Shown one piece after another: positions 1-12,434 of a DNA stretch of 64,000 nt. Source of the stretch: Labyrinthula sp. Ha (taxonomy: Eukaryota; Sar; Bigyra; Labyrinthulida; Labyrinthulaceae); the NCBI GenBank assembly GCA_015227615.1, contig JAALGZ010000007.1:1612001-1676000 (forward strand), in the 5' to 3' direction. The translations under genes and the position numbers were made by a program. Under the pieces are notes generated by a model. The model had not been told where the DNA came from and did no database searches. It saw nothing but the letters and a program-made list of their open reading frames with translations. How positions within the stretch are numbered: position 1 is the stretch's first letter; each line of letters starts with the position of its first letter.

Positions 1-661
1 GAAAGTTAGAATCTTTTTGTTTATATAACTCAGTAACAACACCAGTTGTTCTCACCCTTGATAATAAAATCTCCTGAGGTGTTGGCACCCAATTCTCACC
101 TCCCCATGCAGGATAATCTTCCAATCTTGTCATAAAATCAGGCCAAGAATCTTCCATTTGAAAAGTATGGCTTTTCTCAATCATGGCTTTTACATTCTCG
201 TCTTTAAACAAAGTCAGCAAGATATGTGCATCTTGATCTGTTACCTTTACAGTTTCCATCCCGTCAGGACGAGACATAGTATCATATCTATTAATACAAG
301 CCTCAGCAGTTTTTTCAATTTCTGGCGAAAAGTTTACATTTTGCACTTTCGCTGCTTTTAAAAGAGCAACCATATTCGTGAAAAGTCCAAGAAGAATTTT
401 TGGTTTCACTTCAAGTTTATCCTTTTCTGAAAATTGTTTTCCATTAAGTAAACGAATTTGTTTCATCACAGTTGATTTCCCTAAAGATAAAAAAGGCGGA
501 AATGAAAATACCGGACTCTCCTGCTCCCAGAAGAAGAAGTTGGATTAACTTATCCCTATATTCCTTATGCTTTCTAATATGGTCACGTACTCTACGCTGG
601 GATGGACTTAAACTACTTAACAAATAAATAAAACATATATAATATACCTTGTATTTCCCAT
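1..661 (-). CDS. G-protein alpha subunit, 5' part (runs off the left edge)
   Basis: Heterotrimeric G-protein alpha subunit, a membrane-attached GTPase that relays receptor signals. Exons read from the right: 648..661, 512..615 and 480..1, with introns of 32 nt (616..647) and 31 nt (481..511), both GT...AG. The start ATG at 659-661 gives MGNTSS, with Gly2 as an N-myristoylation site as in many G-alphas. The P-loop GAGESGKST is at residues 35-43 and the second intron interrupts the Gly40 codon. The long third exon holds the helical domain and then the switch I motif SRVRTTGVV, which contains the Arg that helps GTP hydrolysis and is the ADP-ribosylation site of cholera toxin in animal proteins. 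About 199 residues are visible of a family that is usually 350-400; DxxGQ, NKxD and TCA motifs would lie outside the window. Identification is firm; the subfamily is not determined. Confidence 0.95.
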
Positions 662-3600
662 CTTTTTCCTTGTATTATTATTTTTTTGGTTGAATTAAAA
701 AGGAGTTCTGTTACTTATAAACTCTAAAGTGAGAAGTTTTGAATTTTGCGATGCTAGGATGGAAATGAAAATTGCAACGTGTCTTTAATACAGTATTCGG
801 GTCAAAGTTTCTGGCAAGAAGTTAACTGGATCACATGGTTTGTTTAACTTGTACTAGGGACATCTATGGTTTAAATTAGGGTACCAAGTTCCGGGACAAG
901 AAAGTAGGTGAGAAATAAAGTATATAAAAAAAAAAACAGTATTGAAATCGAATTAATGGTATCAATATACGAATGATATTCGCATATATCGTGTTAAAAG
1001 GGAAATTAAGGAGATTGTAACGGTAAGAATATATTATTTGATATTGAATAAGAACTAACGGGAATTTCCGTTTATTTCTAATATCAGTTTGTAACGGTAA
1101 TAACCGGTAAGAGTATCGAGTAAATGATTAATTCCGATATTCTGAGAAGATTCTTGATATAATACTATGACCTATTTTTTGGGCAGTTCACCATAGTTTA
1201 CGTGTTTTCCTACTTGAAGTCAAAGCTAAGTAAAGCTAGCTAAAACACAAAAAAAAATTTCATTGTGCAACGAGAAATTGTACTTGGAAATGCATGAAAA
1301 ACAATTTCAATAAAACAAGAATCTCTAGTTCCTTCAAGCCTTAAAAATTGGCAGTTCGATCAAATATATGCGAAACACGTACCCAGCACAAGGTTTTTCG
1401 ATGCCCAAAAAACTTGGATGTTCTTCAATTCATAAAGATAATATCTCTACCATTTCACGTGGATTATTCAGTACCTTAGAAGGGTCAATACAAGAGAACA
1501 CACATTTTGGAATTTGCAATTATATGATAAAGATTTGTGTAATTAAAAATGACAAAACTGCAAAGTTAATGTGTTCCTGTTCTAAGCTACCGAAATCAAA
1601 TCTCAGTTAAGGTTTGAGTTCAATCTCGTAGTACTCGACTTAGTTGGAGTCTAGTCTTGACTTTATTGAAGTTCATTTCAAGAACAACTTAATTTAAATT
1701 GAGTTTTAATTACACTCGTTAATATTGAAGCTCTTAACTTTTTTTGAGGAAAACTTGGAATGAGACTAGATTTCCCATACATTTTATTGACAATCATTGT
1801 TCATAGTGTTTGGTTGATTCATATGACCCATTCAGGAATCATGGTCAGTTGCGGATGTACCTATTCACTTTTTTTGAGATCTTAGAAAAATAATGTTTTG
1901 TTAGGGATTCTACAGAAAAAACTTGAATGCTAGAATTAACTTTCTCCTTCGCCTAAATTTATCCCGTTGTTTTCATTGGTTAAATCCAGGGTTCAAATTT
2001 GATTTATTGATAATTCATGAATAACAGTTTTGCCTAAATTCCTCTTTTTCATTAATTCTGATATTTCCCCGACAATTTTGTTTGCTTATTAATATTAAGT
2101 TGATAATTTAGATAAAGACCGAAAAGTTTGATACCAACCAAAATCCCAATTCCCTGATTAATAAACAGAATCAAAACAATTATCAAGTAATAATTAAAAA
2201 TTCTTATCCATTCTAATACCTAGCAAGTTCGGTTTAAATTTCAGACGAGTATCTGTTGAGGTAGTTCACGACCTAAGGTTGAGAAAAGCACCATCTTAAT
2301 CCAATGTCGAGCTTTTTAGCTGTTGAATTACAGCTCGCAAGATAAATTAGAGGTTATAGTCGTTGGTCCTTAGTTGTTGTGGGTTAACCAGAGCAAAAAT
2401 TTAAAGGAATATAGCAAGACTGGGAGTTTTCCTGTTTCAAATGTGCAGACTTAAAAAAATTGAATATTCTGAGTGAAACTTAGCTAGGTTACACCACCCT
2501 ACTGTGGACAAACAATGACAAAGTATTTATGAAGCTATTTTAGTAAAACCCTGATGTCGGAAAAGAGTTAGATCCTCTATAGAGTTGTTCTTCATGATGT
2601 TAAGTTTGAATTTATATTTTTCAACCATCAATAACCTAGGTGTTAATGACCTTATAGTTAGTCTTTTCTAGGGTTTAAAGCTCTCATCCTTATCATGTAA
2701 ACTGAAAATACACATGGTTGAACAAATTTTTTTTTCAGTATTAAGTACTTAGTGGGTGCCAATATTATATGTGAGGTAGATTCCGCACGAAGAAGCAATA
2801 AATACTAGATGTGTTATTCCAGAAATTAAGGTTTTCTTATAGTTCATTTTATTTTACTCTTACAAATATTCATAATAGGGAATGTTAGCATTGATATCCT
2901 ATATTTTTGGTGCCATTTAGAGGAGTTGATCACAAATTTTATTTTGTATCGCCATTTTATTACATTTTTGAATAAATTATTAATAAAGCTATGACTACCC
3001 AGTAATATGAAGTTAACGACAATATCTCTTTGCCTTAGACTTATACTTAATGTAAGAGGTACCGTTAATAATTTTCAAGAGCTCTGTAACATTTTTTCGT
3101 TGTTTTCAATCTGAATTAGAATTGATGAGCTAAAATCTGGTAGTGCTTGCGTCCACCGTAAAGTCATAAAATTAAATTATGCGACTGGGTTGTGATTGCC
3201 GATAGATATTTAGAAAGGTACTGAGAGTCATTTTAGGATATTTACAACTCAAAATTTTTGCTGATAAAAAGAGACTTTAAGACTTGAGGTATTTCAACAG
3301 AAAAAAAGGTTGGCCTAAAAAAAAGTATAGAGCAGCAGCTCAAACTGCTGGAATCTTGAAAGCCTAAAAATCAATCCTTAAATGTATTTTCAAAGATTAA
3401 TATCATAGGCAAAAATAATGAAATAATTAAATGGTGACGTAGATACGCTAAGAGAAGCTATTTCTTGAAAAAAGTCTATCCTTCTCAGATATATAAAGAA
3501 GCGTGAGCACTTAGAAGTTTGCACTAGATAAGAAAAGAAAATATATCATGTTAAGAGAGGAGGTCTAAGATATCATATATTTCCATCTAGTATAGAATCG

Positions 3601-6600
3601 AAAAATATTCAGTGGGAAAAACCAGATTTAGTACACTAAATATAAACTTTTTAAGTTTAGTTTAAGTTTTTGAATTTTAAAACTTATTCAAGCCAGATTT
3701 AGCTAAGCTCAAAGAAATATTATGTAGAAAGATATTTTAGGAAATAAGAGTAGTTTCAGATTGTATGTGCTAACCTATCTAAAAGAAAGTTTAAACTAAG
3801 ATATATCCCTTGTTTGGTTTTGATTAGGTACATTTTCTCGAGACATACGCAGCATTTTCCAGATTTTCTATGTTTAACCTACTTACTATGTGGTTTGCAA
3901 AGAAGGAATAATTTTTAAGGGAAAAGTATCTTGAAACGGTATGTTCTAATATGTTGAAGCCTATTCTAACCATATTTTCTTTTAGGATTGTCGAATTCCA
4001 ATTGATTTCGAGAAAACACTGGTCCAAGAGGACAGCAAGGCAAGTAACCCGGATTTTAGAGTTATCGGAATATCGAATCTAACGGAAAATACCGGCACGA
4101 TACTGTAATGGTTTTAGAGCGGGTTTTCTAACGTTAATAACCGTTTCTCAAGATAGCGAACCTTAGGTAAGAAGATGTATTGGTAAGAACTTGAATACGC
4201 TGTACTTAATTAAGAATGTCTTGGAGTTTTTAAGAATGAAGCGAAAGATCAAGAGAGCGTTTTGAAGAACGGTGCACTGGGCAAACGGTACAAGAAAAGT
4301 GACTTTTTGTAGAGCAACAATTATTGTTACAGGCCTACCAGCAGAGTATGCTTCTTTTGCGCGGGGAAAAGCAACTCTTTTCCTGCATTGACCCTCTTTA
4401 ATAAGTACTAGGTATACATTTTCAAGAAACATGTTATTGCTTCATGGAAATCTACATGAGTGGGGTTTTGTTAATGAGATTTCATCTTTGCCGCGCTACT
4501 TAGAAATTCAAAGCCCCAAGGAGTTTTGAAAACCTTTTGGTTGGGTTATATTAATCATAATAAGTACCATCAATCAAAAGCAATCTTTAATTAAAAAATT
4601 GGCAAGCACAAATGTTAAAAGTTTAGAAAATAATCATGCTAGTTTATATACTTGGCACTTGATGCATCGTTCCTGAGGGCACTGAATGTGTCTGAATATT
4701 GAAAACTTGAAGTTAAGCTTTTTCTGGTCGTCTATTCTGCCTTGCTCAAGGTGAGAAGTTATCACATAAGAACTGAAATAGCAGAACAGTGCATTTCCAT
4801 AGCTCATCCTAATTTGCATGAAACCAGAACCCAAAAACCCAATCCGGGGATAGAGTATAATTCCCGTGACCTCCTACTTTTTCCAATCCCTGTATGTCAG
4901 GGGGGGGGTTCTGTAACAGTACTAGGGAATAGGGGTGCTCATCAGATTAGTGAAATCCAAGAATCCTGGGAAGTAAAATTCTGAAAAAACAACTCTCAGA
5001 AAAGATTCAATAATATATCCTTTTCTCGATATTTCTTGGGTTTCTTGCTTTTTTAGACCAACCTTAATGTATTAAACTTTACCAAACTTAATGAACTAAG
5101 CAATCAAGTAAACAAAAACGAGAACAATCAGAGGTTTCTTTGCCCTAGTGAAATAGGAAAAGTGTGCAAAGTTAGAAGAATCAAGGCAGACATCATCCTG
5201 CTATATAGTTTAAAAGAGCTAGTATTGACACTTTGTTATTGCAAGTATATTACTTAAGTAAGGATGCCTCTGAGCAAGCTTTCTTATCAACTTAGCCCGG
5301 TTTTACTTTTACGAGACAGACAGTAAGGTTTGAATGCTTCAAGAATTTGATCTAGAGAGCCTACCTGATCACTCTTTAACACATACCCTGAATCCAGTGG
5401 GAGAAGATACTCACCCTACACTAACTACTCATTAAAACAACAATAAATAACTCTAACTTGACTCTGATCTAATCACATTTAAGTTTGACTCAAACTACTA
5501 TCCGGTTATGTCTATTTCGTTAAGGTCATCTTTTTTCCATCTTCAAAACTCCTTGGCATCACAGCTAAATCAACTTCTGCTCTGCTCTCATTACCGAGCC
5601 TTTTACGATTGGTTCTTGAATTGGTACCGGTGATCTTTTTATTTTCTACCATTGATTTTAAACCTTACTTTGGATATCAACCCTCAAAACCCTTGCATAT
5701 CTTGCAATTTCACACTACAGAAGAAAATTCTCGAGGAATTCAAACAGTCTAGAACTCTTTCCAAGTCACAGATAAGTAGCAGGAAGTATATCTGATTCCA
5801 GCAAAGCAACCAAGAAAGAGAGCTGAACGGAAGGTGCTTCTCGAACTATCATGAGACCTCCGTACATGTCCTTAAACAATGCCGGAGAAGATAATGATTG
5901 TTTCTTATATTCATACCAAGCTAATGTCATAACACTGCCTCAGATTGATAGTCTGCATAAGACACAGAGCCAACTTTTTTACATTGTTGCCAGGAAGTTT
6001 TATGTATGAATATGACTTGATACATACTACTTTGTTAAATTCGCTTTTAATCACGGCGGTGCGGGGTTGCCCCTGTCGTTGAGTAACATAAGGGAAATAA
6101 TTAAAGCCAATAGCAAAGTGTTCACTAATGAGGCTAAAAAAAGCCTGAAATGAGCACATCATCAGAGTTTTGTGTCATTTATGAAATAAATCTCACTAGA
6201 TCCAGGATATTTATATTTCAAAGTTGATAAGATAACTCCTCGCCACATATCTATTATATAAGACGGGAAATGGAGTTTGATAGATTTTATTTAGTTTACC
6301 ACCAAATTTGTATAAGACAGCAAGTAACATATTAATTGAGCAAAAAATAAAACTAAAAACTCGAGGTCACCCTATAGTTTAATAAAATTGTGACTAACGC
6401 TTAAACACAATTCGCGAACTCAACTTAGTTAAGTTGAAATTGAAATATAGGATGCAACATTGGTTGGCAAGAAAAGGACATTGATCTATGAAGTATTGTT
6501 ACTAAAATTTCAGTACCAACGCGATAGACTCTGTCAATCAAATCGCAAGATGTCTCGACACGGAGGATGGGCAAGCTCAACATTTCACATGGAAAGTAAA

Positions 6601-9600
6601 TCTGGTAGCTCAGACATTGTGGACATAACTTGCGAATATGAAATGGGGTTCATGATTTGTATTAACCATGTACATGTGGTACTCAGCCCAGCGTCAAGAA
6701 ATCATAGATAATAGGGCGTTGCAGAACCTCAAAATTCCGTAAATTTTCTAGAAATGGATTGCAGTTGACCATGATAAACCAACTCTATTATCCAATTTAG
6801 ATTGAATACATCTTGTGCCTTGAACATGGATAATTCTATTGCTTCCTTAGGAGAGTATGTATAAGACTATTTATGTCTAAAGAATGTGTACCTGGTCGGT
6901 TGAAGGACCATTCAAAAGCTAATCTAGAAAGTATCATTACGTTAGGTAAAATAGAAGCTCTTGTAACAAAAAATTATTGTTTTCTGTAAGTATTGGGCTT
7001 ATATTAAAGGTAAGTATGTATCACGCCGGTTTACTTTAAAATTAACTTATGTTTATAATGGTTATCTTCTAACCAACAAGTTATATAAGGTACATTTGTT
7101 GCACTGTAAACAATACACTTCATATCTATCTAGCCCAATCTACCTGATATAAGGAGCAAAGAGCTTATGGAGTCGCGAAGGAAATTTGCTTTGGTGAACA
7201 CTTCCAGCATTCCTCCGCACCAATCATCAAACTAGGTGGGATTGTGCTCTTGAACACATTGGCCTTTACATTTCCTTGTCATCTTTCCATGCATTACTTC
7301 GTTTACAATCGAGCGAACATTTGTGCTGTGTCAGAAGAAAACAATAGCGAATTTTGTCTGCCGTAAAACTTTGTTCCCCCAAAGCCCAGCTTAAGTCATT
7401 ATATGGCTGGAGTCTACGAAAAGATATTTAATAAACCAGAATTTCCATAAATGTTGTTTTTTGTATTCTATAAAATATGCATTTCACCATAGCCCGTATT
7501 AGGTTCTATCAGGGTAGAAATTTATGAACTTGAAAGTTTACTTCAACTGGGACTCTAAGATTAAGATATACTCTTCATTATATTTCCATGCATACATAGT
7601 CTACACACATGGATAGTTTCAACTATTCCTTAGCACTCTCTGAGAAAATAAGATAATTAGAGCTTAATTGCTGTTGGATGAGTAAATTCCATAGTTTGAT
7701 TTAATATAATTTGAATCAAAACAGTAAAAGCAATCCTGAGTGAATGTTCCCAGGTGTCAAAATCCACACTAATGATACGCAAGTCAAATCAGTTATGAGG
7801 TGAAAACAAGACAGCAATTGATATTAATATATAGAGAGAGACTTTAAGTGGGTAGATGATTCAATGCTAATATATACGAAGGGCATTCTATTCCTTCTGC
7901 TCTATCTATGTTAGCTAGATGAGAATCTTAAAGGAGAACGTTTACCTCAGAATAATAGGATATATCTAAAAAAAGTTTCTAACGGTTACCTGACTGTAAC
8001 AATTTCAGTGTATTGCTCCAAATATTTGTTTATATTTTATGGCTCTTAACAATCTTCCTCCAGTCAAACTTAATGGCATCAGAGAGTGCTTAGGTCGAGA
8101 TTACAAAATAAACTCAGCATTAGAAAAAAGCAACATATGGGTGAGATATTTGGAGGTGATTTAATGACTACAAAAAAGGAAACGGTTTCAAAATCTATAT
8201 GATCAATTTCTGTAAGATGGAGAAGCAAGAATTTGATATAGTGGTATTATATCGGTAGCAACAATTTAAAAAATATATTATAAATACAATTGAGCTTTGT
8301 CAAAGTGTCCATGGCGATTATTCATTACCTTCCTACCGGGGAATTGATCAGTGTTTGGTTTTTAGAAGAGTGAAATAACTGTCAAACGTTGTTCAAATCT
8401 TGCTAAAAAGCAGTAACCATATGTCATACATCTCTTTTTTTTATGCTACAGCTGTGTAGACACCATTTCTTGATGACTCTAGCTTATCTCATGATTTAAT
8501 AGGTTGTACAGTTCTTGTGAATTTTTATTTGTAAAATTTTTACCAAAGTTGTTTTTCAATTCTTGCAATCGTAACTGGTTTCCTACATAACTGATTCTAG
8601 GTTTCGAGCCCTTTTGTTCAAGGTAAGGAATAAATTCTATGTATAATGAAAGCAAAACTTAAATCATATGCTAAAAATGAAACGTATAATTGGTTTAAGA
8701 CTTTCAAATCGGAAAATCTGAATCAAGATCAAGCGGACAGGTCCTAAATAAGGTTTTTAATCCATTGAAACATCTCCAAGTTATTTCAAGGAAGATTATT
8801 CAGACTATTTTTTATGTCACATTGTTGATTGTTGTATATTTATTTTCCTAAATAAGTTATGTTTTAGGCATTAAACCAAATTACTACTGGCTGCATTTAA
8901 ACTAAATACTTCTTATCAACACACATACACAATAAATACATTTGCACAGTTGTATGATGAAGTGTCATCTAAATTTGGCAAAACGTTTAATTCAAGAGAA
9001 TGATATATTATTTTTCGCATTACTAGATCATGGTTTTCATAGAATCTCGACAAAAAATTATTTACTATTATTCAAGAAATATTTTTTTTCAATACTATTA
9101 CTACTTACGTGGGTAGAAGCATGGTGAAGAATCATATTTTAAAACAAAATCCACATAGTTAGACATTTAGGGATATGGGTGTGGATATAAAAATATAAGA
9201 TAGGTAGCAAGATGAAGTCAAATAGATTCTTCAACTGAAATGAAAAGAGCCGACCATGTATAAGGAAAAAAATAACACTGCAAAGTCTAGGCAAACATGA
9301 TAGCTAGAATGTTCTTTGTGGATGTTTACCAGTTGCACATCAAGCTTAGATACTTTGAGTAATCTCTGTGATTCATGATCTAGATATATACTGAACGAAA
9401 ATTGAAGCTACTTTAAAACCCTGACAGATACCTATAAATGTTACTGTAAGTAAAGTGTTGTTAGCAATTATAGAGTTTTGGCAACATAATTCTTTGCTAC
9501 TGGTTATAAAAGTTTTTTTATAGAGACTAAGCAGGCAAGCTGACCGCTCGTCATTCTTTTCTTAGATTTTTCCTTAAATTGTGCAAGTATGTTGTATATT

Positions 9601-11144
9601 ACACGCTTGCACACCAAGCCAAGTCATTAGTGTACTATAGGAATATGTTGTACAATCGTTAAGTACTGAAATACAAAAACTCACATATATTCGAAGAGTG
9701 CTCAATTGTCACCCTCAGACAGGTGACATATTTTTTATTTCTTATTAGTTATGCAGTAATTGCAGAAAAAAATATAGTATATCATTAGAAGCTTTAGAAA
9801 TAAACAAAGCTCGAGTGCATAAGCAAGAGCAAGGTATAAATATTAGAACCAGTTTAATTAAATATTTAGAGGGTGATTATTATTTACGGGGTACTAAAAT
9901 TCTTAGCTTCGATTGCTTGCAACACCTTTCTCAATAAATGGCTAACGTTGAAAGTACTGAACCTCAACAAAACCTCTACCGGAACTAGTTGACTACTGAA
10001 GCTTACTGTTCATGGCTCAGTAAATCATTATAAAATAAAGATGCTCACCCAAGACTGGTTTTGATACTATGATTCTTTTCAAAGCCCTGAGGGTTTTTGC
10101 CAGTGGCATTTAGGGCATAGGTGAGAGTATGACAAGAAGTCCACAGCATAGTATACGGGAAGTAGAACCAAGTAGCTTTGGAGTAAAGGGCCTCGAATGT
10201 TAATATCAAATAAATGGTTCGCAAGTACAAAAACTTCCTGAAGTCTAGTAAAAACGTGGGCTAAACTTTGAAATTAAATCCTCTTTCCTCAACTAATATC
10301 GTATTGAGGCCCACTCAGTTACACAGGAAACCCCTCCAGAGTTGCAATGAGTCCATAATGAGGAGTCACTTTGCCCCTCTAGTAAATCTAATGGGCTACT
10401 GCAGCTGTACCAAGATGTTTATGTTTAAATTTTAACATGTTTACAACCGTAAGGCTGAATAATACGTTCAGAGTTGCATCTAGAATTTACTGTAAGTGCA
10501 AAAAATAAAGAGACCTAAATGTGAAGTTGCATTCTTAATTTTTAAACTTGTTTCATTTTAATTTGAGATGCAGATAGACACAAAATATTTCTGGAGATGT
10601 TGCAAAAATACTTATGTAAGGCACCGATAAAGCACGCTGTCTTACTTAATCTCAACAAACGAACAGCTTCAGGGATAGAGTGTGAGCTTGCCTTTGGGCT
10701 GTATATTCAGCAAACAGAACAGAATTTTTTTGTGCTCTTTTTTTCAAATGGAGAAACATTATCTCAGTCATCAAAGGTTTCCTATTCTCAATTCTGAGTT
10801 TGTGTTGCTTGGATGTATCACCCTAGTGACCCCATGCAAACATTGAACTAAGTGCCTAAAGTTGTACATACTAAAATCAACTATGTTGGAAGAAGCATTA
10901 GCTCTTTTGAATACTTCCTTGGAGAAGATTGGTTGCATTTCTCATGGCCATTGGTTGCCCTTTGTTAAATTCTAACTCTACAATGGTCAATCCATATACA
11001 AGTACATTAGATCAATCTTAAGTTTTAAGCAAGGTAAAGGAAGTAACCTCTATCACAAAGAGTAATCTTTCTTTCACTGGAATTTTCTGATATTAACACT
11101 TCATTTCCTACAATTAACCCCAGAATATTTACAATTTCCTACTC
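662..11144. other. Gene-poor AT-rich intergenic DNA
   Basis: About 10.5 kb between the start of the G-alpha gene and the end of the ubiquitin-conjugating enzyme gene. Open frames are all below 90 codons, start and stop without splice-consistent neighbours, and show no family I recognise. Short runs rich in the word GTAACGGTAA near 1010-1120 and GC-richer patches near 7140-7400 stand out slightly but could not be tied to a gene or element. Confidence 0.5.
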
Positions 11145-12434
11145 CTACTTTCTCCAAAACTTTGGAAGAAAGGAGCGAATGTCTTTCTTTTTTTCTACCA
11201 TTTGTATGTTTCTAGACCAATCGCCATCCTCAAACAAACTCAGCTTTTGCACATCACGGTCTATCTCCGGCAAATGAATACGAGCCCCAATTCCACTAGG
11301 CAAAGTTTTCGTCGTAATTTCTTTCCTAGTTCGCATCATTAGTTCCTTGGACAAAGACAAATCAGCAGCAGCATCTTCAAAAAAGTTAAAATTTTCTTCA
11401 GCAGCTCCAAATTCTGAACTCAATCCAAGTTCAGTCGATAAATCATCGAAAAATTGGTAATTTCGATTAGCATAGCCCAACTCACTAAACTTAGCTTTTG
11501 GTGGAAGAGTGAAACCTAAACTATCTACAACATCACCATTCGCTCCATTTCCATCTGGAAGAGCCTCTTGATCAGTGGCAGCTGCCTGATCTCCACTTCT
11601 CGCATTGGAGTTTCCACCCTGGGATGGTCCAGATCCACCCCTTCCAAAACCTCTTCCGTCACCAGAACTCGGATCTTTGTCATCTCTTCCACCTCTAAGC
11701 ATATTTTCTATTCTTTCTTCTTCTATTTCTCGTGCCCGAGAAACTCTTGATGGTGCCTCCGAATCCTCATAAGGATAATCAGTCAAATCCTCTGGATCAT
11801 ATTCGAAGAAATCAGTCTCGACATCTTCTCGAAGCTCAACTTTCTCCACGGGTTTCTTTTTAATAACAGGCTTCACTAACTTAGGAAACTCAAAATCTGC
11901 AGGGACGCTTTCCATACTTTTCTTTGCAAACATAGCACACTTTTGCTTGAACGTGCTCGGGTCGTTTTTATACATACTCGCAGCGCCTGTGTTGGCAGGA
12001 TCCTCAATATTTGGATCTGATAGAAGGGAAACAACAGATAAAATTGCCTGTTCTATTCCAAGTACAGGTCTCCAATACTGCCCAAGTTCATCCGACCCGT
12101 CTGGCCCATTTTGTAGAGTGGAGATGCACACTTTACCATCCTTGTAAATATTTGGATGCAATATTTCACACAAAAATTGAATAGAAGGAGGCTTCATAGG
12201 GTACTCATCAGGAAATTTAAGATGGGCTTTATACACTCCGTTTTCATATAAGGTGTTTGGTGGTCCAATAAGATAAACTTCCCACATTTGTATGTTGTCA
12301 TTCACAAGTTCTAGAAGGTATTAAAAAGAGCCAAAGTATATACCATAAACTTGAAAAAACTCGGAGTGGGGACTTTTCTTATTTTTTCTAAATTCCCTTT
12401 GAAGTAGAACTTGGGCTGGCTTTTGTTTCTTCAT
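11145..12434 (-). CDS. Ubiquitin-conjugating enzyme E2, UBE2R/G (Cdc34/Ubc7)-like, with long acidic tail
   Basis: E2 enzyme that carries ubiquitin as a thioester and passes it to substrates with an E3 ligase. Two exons, 12434..12344 and 12310..11145, are joined across a 33-nt intron (12311..12343); the join restores the UBC strand FFQVYELVND. The start ATG at 12432-12434 is the first after an in-frame stop. The product is 418 residues. The UBC fold has HPN (residues 82-84) and catalytic Cys92 in GKVCIS, followed by the insert NGPDGSDELG, the acidic-loop insertion typical of Cdc34/UBE2R and UBE2G enzymes. After the core (to about residue 165) comes an unusually long tail with a lysine-rich patch, acidic stretches, a Gly/Ser/Asn-rich segment (about 230-285) and two N-F-F/Q-F-F-[DE]-[DE]-like acidic motifs. 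Cdc34 also has an acidic tail that binds cullin-RING ligases, so an SCF role is plausible but inferred. The N terminus is shorter and more divergent than in most E2s. Confidence 0.9.
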
